Below are positions 55,853 to 57,718 of a stretch of DNA of 57,718 bases, piece after piece. The notes under the pieces were generated by a model. The model worked only from the letters and a program-made list of their open reading frames with translations. It made no database searches and was not told the DNA's origin. The stretch is taken from positions 1 to 57,718 of the forward strand of contig NZ_JAOAOP010000021.1 in NCBI RefSeq assembly GCF_030398335.1, read 5' to 3'. This DNA is from Aquibium sp. A9E412. Lineage in GTDB: Bacteria; Pseudomonadota; Alphaproteobacteria; Rhizobiales; Rhizobiaceae. Positions within the stretch are counted from its first letter, which is position 1. Every line of letters begins with the position of its first letter. A program made the translations under genes and the position numbers.

Positions 55853-56782
55853 TCAGGCGATGGCGCGCTCGGCCCAGTCGGTGAAGTCGCGCGTGATGAG
55901 GTCGCGATTCACCTCGTTGAGGGATTCGTGCCGGGTCTCCGCGTAAACCCTTGATTGCAGATTCGAAAAGCCCATCGCGCGCAGCCGCGCGGCGAGCCGC
56001 TCGACCGCCTTGCCGCCGGCCGTCGCCGGGTCGTGCGCGCCGCCGACGAGCTGGATCGGCATCGCGCGCGGCAGCGCCTTGTAGTTGGCGTCGGCGGCGC
56101 CGAAGGCGATCAGGTCGAACACCGCCTGCCACATGCCGACCGAGGCGTCCCAGCCGCAGTGCGGGTCGGCGACGTAGCGGTCGACCTCCGCGCCGTCGCG
56201 CGACAGCCAGTCGAAGGCGGTGCGCGCCCGCGGCACCGTGCGCGCCCAGGCCTGGAAGGTGAGCCGCGGCAGCAGGCGCGACGGCGCGTCGGAGCCGAGC
56301 CGCATGCGCTCCCAGGCGAGCAGGCCGCGCGCCAGGTGGCCGGCCGGCCCGGCCGACACGTTGGCGTTCCACACCGCCAGCGCGTGGGCGCGGCGCGGAT
56401 GGCGCAACGCGAAGCCGAGCGCGATCAGCCCGCCCATCGAATGGCCGAACACGATGACCGGCAGGCCGCGGTTGAGCCGCGCGATGCGGTCGTGCACGGC
56501 GGCGACGTCGGCGATCACCTTGTCGCTGGCGCGCCCGGCGCCGAAGCTGCGCGGCGGCGCGTCCGGCGCGTGCGTGCCGCCATGGCCGCGATGGTCGTGC
56601 GCGTAGACATGGAAGCCGCGTGCGGCCAGCGCGTCGGCGAAGCGGCCGTAGCGCGCGGCGTGCTCGGCCAGGCCGTGGTTGATCTGCACCACGGCGCGCG
56701 GCCGGCCCTCGGCCGGACGGCTGAACAGTCTGAGCTCGGCGCCCGTCGGCGATCGCAGGCTGGTCGGCGGTTCGAAGGGCAT
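55853..56782 (-). CDS. Alpha/beta hydrolase (lysophospholipase/monoacylglycerol-lipase-like)
   Basis: A 309-residue serine hydrolase. YAHDHRGHGGTH forms the usual strand-loop ahead of the lid. The nucleophile elbow is VIVFGHSMGGLIALGFALRHP (Ser near 113). The acid is probably in LVGGAHDPAT, and the catalytic His is in ETRHESLNEVNRD. The pattern is that of the Hydrolase_4 (PldB-like) group that cleaves monoacylglycerols or lysophospholipids. No signal peptide is seen, so it is likely cytoplasmic or membrane-associated. Repeat copy 7 lies upstream of its start. Confidence 0.88.
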   Translation of the reverse strand: MPFEPPTSLRSPTGAELRLFSRPAEGRPRAVVQINHGLAEHAARYGRFADALAARGFHVYAHDHRGHGGTHAPDAPPRSFGAGRASDKVIADVAAVHDRIARLNRGLPVIVFGHSMGGLIALGFALRHPRRAHALAVWNANVSAGPAGHLARGLLAWERMRLGSDAPSRLLPRLTFQAWARTVPRARTAFDWLSRDGAEVDRYVADPHCGWDASVGMWQAVFDLIAFGAADANYKALPRAMPIQLVGGAHDPATAGGKAVERLAARLRAMGFSNLQSRVYAETRHESLNEVNRDLITRDFTDWAERAIA

Positions 56783-56800
56783 GGTCTCACCCGTGGCTAC

Positions 56801-56899
56801 AGCGGTTTCAGGCGACGTGGACGCCGGTTTTGCCGTCCGCCAACGCGTCGAGACGATAGGTTAGAGCCGATCTGCGATTCCGCGACGAGCAGGACGGCT
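56801..56899 (+). repeat. Dispersed two-hairpin intergenic element, copy 7
   Basis: Same orientation as the reference. GCGGTTTCAGGCGACGTGG, GCCGTCCGCCAACGCGTC, TTAGAGCCGATCTGCGATTC and GCAGGACGGCT align block by block. It lies between the hydrolase start and the SDR stop. Confidence 0.8.
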
Positions 56900-56938
56900 C
56901 TCCAGGGGCCGCGGTCACGGATCGCCGGCGGCACGGCC

Positions 56939-57625
56939 TCAGAAGCGCTCCACCCAGGGGCGCAGCTCGATCTCCCACGCCCAGGCGCTGCGCTGTTGGC
57001 CGATGAGCTGCAGGTAGGCCTCGGCGACGGCGTCGGGGTCGAGCATGGAATCTGGGCTGTCGGCCGGCTCCGTGCGGCCGGGATTGCGGATCGCGCCGTC
57101 GATCACGACGTGGCCGACATGCACGCCCTGCGGGTGCAGCTCGCGCGCCATCGATTGCGCCAGGCCGCGCAGCGCGAACTTGCCCATGGCGAAGGGGGCG
57201 GAGCGGGCGAAGCCCTTCACGCCGGCCGACGCGCCGGTGAACAGGATCGTGCCGGAGCCCGCCTCCAGCATGCGCCGCGCCGCCTGGCGGGCGACCAGGA
57301 AGGCGCCGAAGGCGGTGACGTCGAGGGCGCGGCGCACGTCTTCCGGCGCGAGCTCAACGAGCGGGCCGCGCACCCGCGCCGACGGGTTGTAGACGGCGAC
57401 CGACAGCGGCGCCTCGAGCCGGTCGACGGTGGCGAACAGCGCCTCGACCTGCTCCGGCTCGGCCGCGTCGCAGGCGGCGGTAACCGCGTCGGTCTCCGCC
57501 GCGAGCTCGGCCAGCTTCTCGGTGTCGCGCGCGGCCAGGACGAGGTCGTAGCCGCGGTCGGCGAGCCTGCGGGCGAGCGATGCGGACAGGCCGTCTCCGA
57601 CGCCGACGATCAGGGCAAGGGGCAT
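56939..57625 (-). CDS. SDR-family protein with Phe at the catalytic Tyr position
   Basis: A 228-residue short-chain dehydrogenase/reductase-fold protein. The cofactor loop is LIVGVGDGLSASLARRLADRG, the NAG-like motif is VAVYNPSARV, and the Ser region is TILFTGASAGVKG. The usual YxxxK is replaced by FAMGK, so Lys is kept but the catalytic Tyr is Phe. The following FALRGLAQSMARELHPQGVHV segment is typical of one SDR subgroup. It may bind cofactor without classical reduction or use another residue. The ATG at 57625 follows AGAGGTTG. Confidence 0.87.
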   Translation of the reverse strand: MPLALIVGVGDGLSASLARRLADRGYDLVLAARDTEKLAELAAETDAVTAACDAAEPEQVEALFATVDRLEAPLSVAVYNPSARVRGPLVELAPEDVRRALDVTAFGAFLVARQAARRMLEAGSGTILFTGASAGVKGFARSAPFAMGKFALRGLAQSMARELHPQGVHVGHVVIDGAIRNPGRTEPADSPDSMLDPDAVAEAYLQLIGQQRSAWAWEIELRPWVERF

Positions 57626-57676
57626 GGCGGCAACCTCTGGTCTCGGTGCATCGAGGGCCAAGCGGCCCCGCTTGGC

Positions 57677-57692
57677 GTCGCATGCATGCGAC
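57677..57692. promoter_or_regulatory. 16-bp perfect palindrome upstream of the SDR gene
   Basis: GTCGCATGCATGCGAC is a perfect palindrome 52 bases ahead of the SDR start, followed by a partial echo ATGCGACGG. It could be an operator for this gene or for a divergent gene beyond the window edge. Confidence 0.4.
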
Positions 57693-57718
57693 GATGGCGA
57701 TGCGACGGACCGTGGTGG

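Overview
This is a very GC-rich chromosomal segment whose gene families point to an alphaproteobacterium of the Hyphomicrobiales (Rhizobiales) type. The pointers are a RutR/PreTA reductive pyrimidine pathway, a UPF0260 protein, RgtE/RgtF-like glycolipid genes, a NuoE/L21-type helix-hairpin-helix tail, and short dispersed intergenic palindromic elements. I would not name a genus. No phage, integrase, insertion sequence or CRISPR array was seen. GTG or TTG starts with good Shine-Dalgarno sequences are common. Most long open frames antisense to, or overlapping, the genes listed here are high-GC shadows.

Layout. 0.2-4.4 kb: housekeeping genes (TauE/SafE permease, tRNA-Ile with a CAU anticodon, SIMPL-domain protein, small secreted protein, GNAT plus SnoaL pair, UPF0260 protein). 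4.6-6.7 kb: an OmpA-family protein with an acidic Pro/Ala/Glu repeat region. 7.3-12.0 kb: a polyamine-type ABC transporter behind an unusually AT-rich leader. 12.2-18.9 kb: a dipeptide/oligopeptide-type ABC transporter whose two ATPases are fused into one protein that ends in a helix-hairpin-helix domain. 19.2-22.0 kb: preT-preA (dihydropyrimidine dehydrogenase). 22.4-23.8 kb: EamA transporter and hotdog thioesterase. 23.9-30.7 kb: the first phenylacetate block, with paaX, a TetR gene, paaK and paaI on the minus strand, divergent from a cytochrome P450 and paaZ. 30.7-35.9 kb: 4-hydroxybenzoate/protocatechuate genes pobA-pcaC-pcaH-pcaG-pcaB with a divergent AraC regulator. 36.0-45.9 kb: a long minus-strand pyrimidine operon (omega-aminotransferase, cupin, N-carbamoyl-beta-alanine amidohydrolase, dihydropyrimidinase, ABC importer, LysE exporter) divergent from rutR. 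46.0-51.6 kb: a methyltransferase, a frameshifted thioesterase, and the second phenylacetate block paaABCDE with a HicA/HicB-like pair inserted between paaA and paaB. 51.8-57.6 kb: an RgtE/RgtF/ArnT-like glycolipid module, CaiB-type CoA transferase, alpha/beta hydrolase and SDR.

How it works together. PaaK activates phenylacetate, PaaABCDE epoxidises the CoA ester, PaaZ opens and oxidises the ring, and PaaI rescues stalled thioesters. The later beta-oxidation genes (paaF, G, H, J) are not here. PobA makes protocatechuate, PcaHG opens its ring, and PcaB and PcaC carry it to the enol-lactone. pcaD and pcaIJF are not here. PreTA, dihydropyrimidinase, the amidohydrolase and the aminotransferase form a full uracil/thymine route to malonate semialdehyde or its methyl analogue, with an importer.

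The regulatory signals tie distant genes together. A near-consensus RutR operator lies between the aminotransferase and rutR, and a related site lies upstream of preT 26 kb away. A shared 14-base motif overlaps the candidate -35 boxes of both phenylacetate promoters. Seven copies of a roughly 100-bp two-hairpin element sit between genes, several bordered by CTAG, and four genes take their TAG stop from such a boundary.
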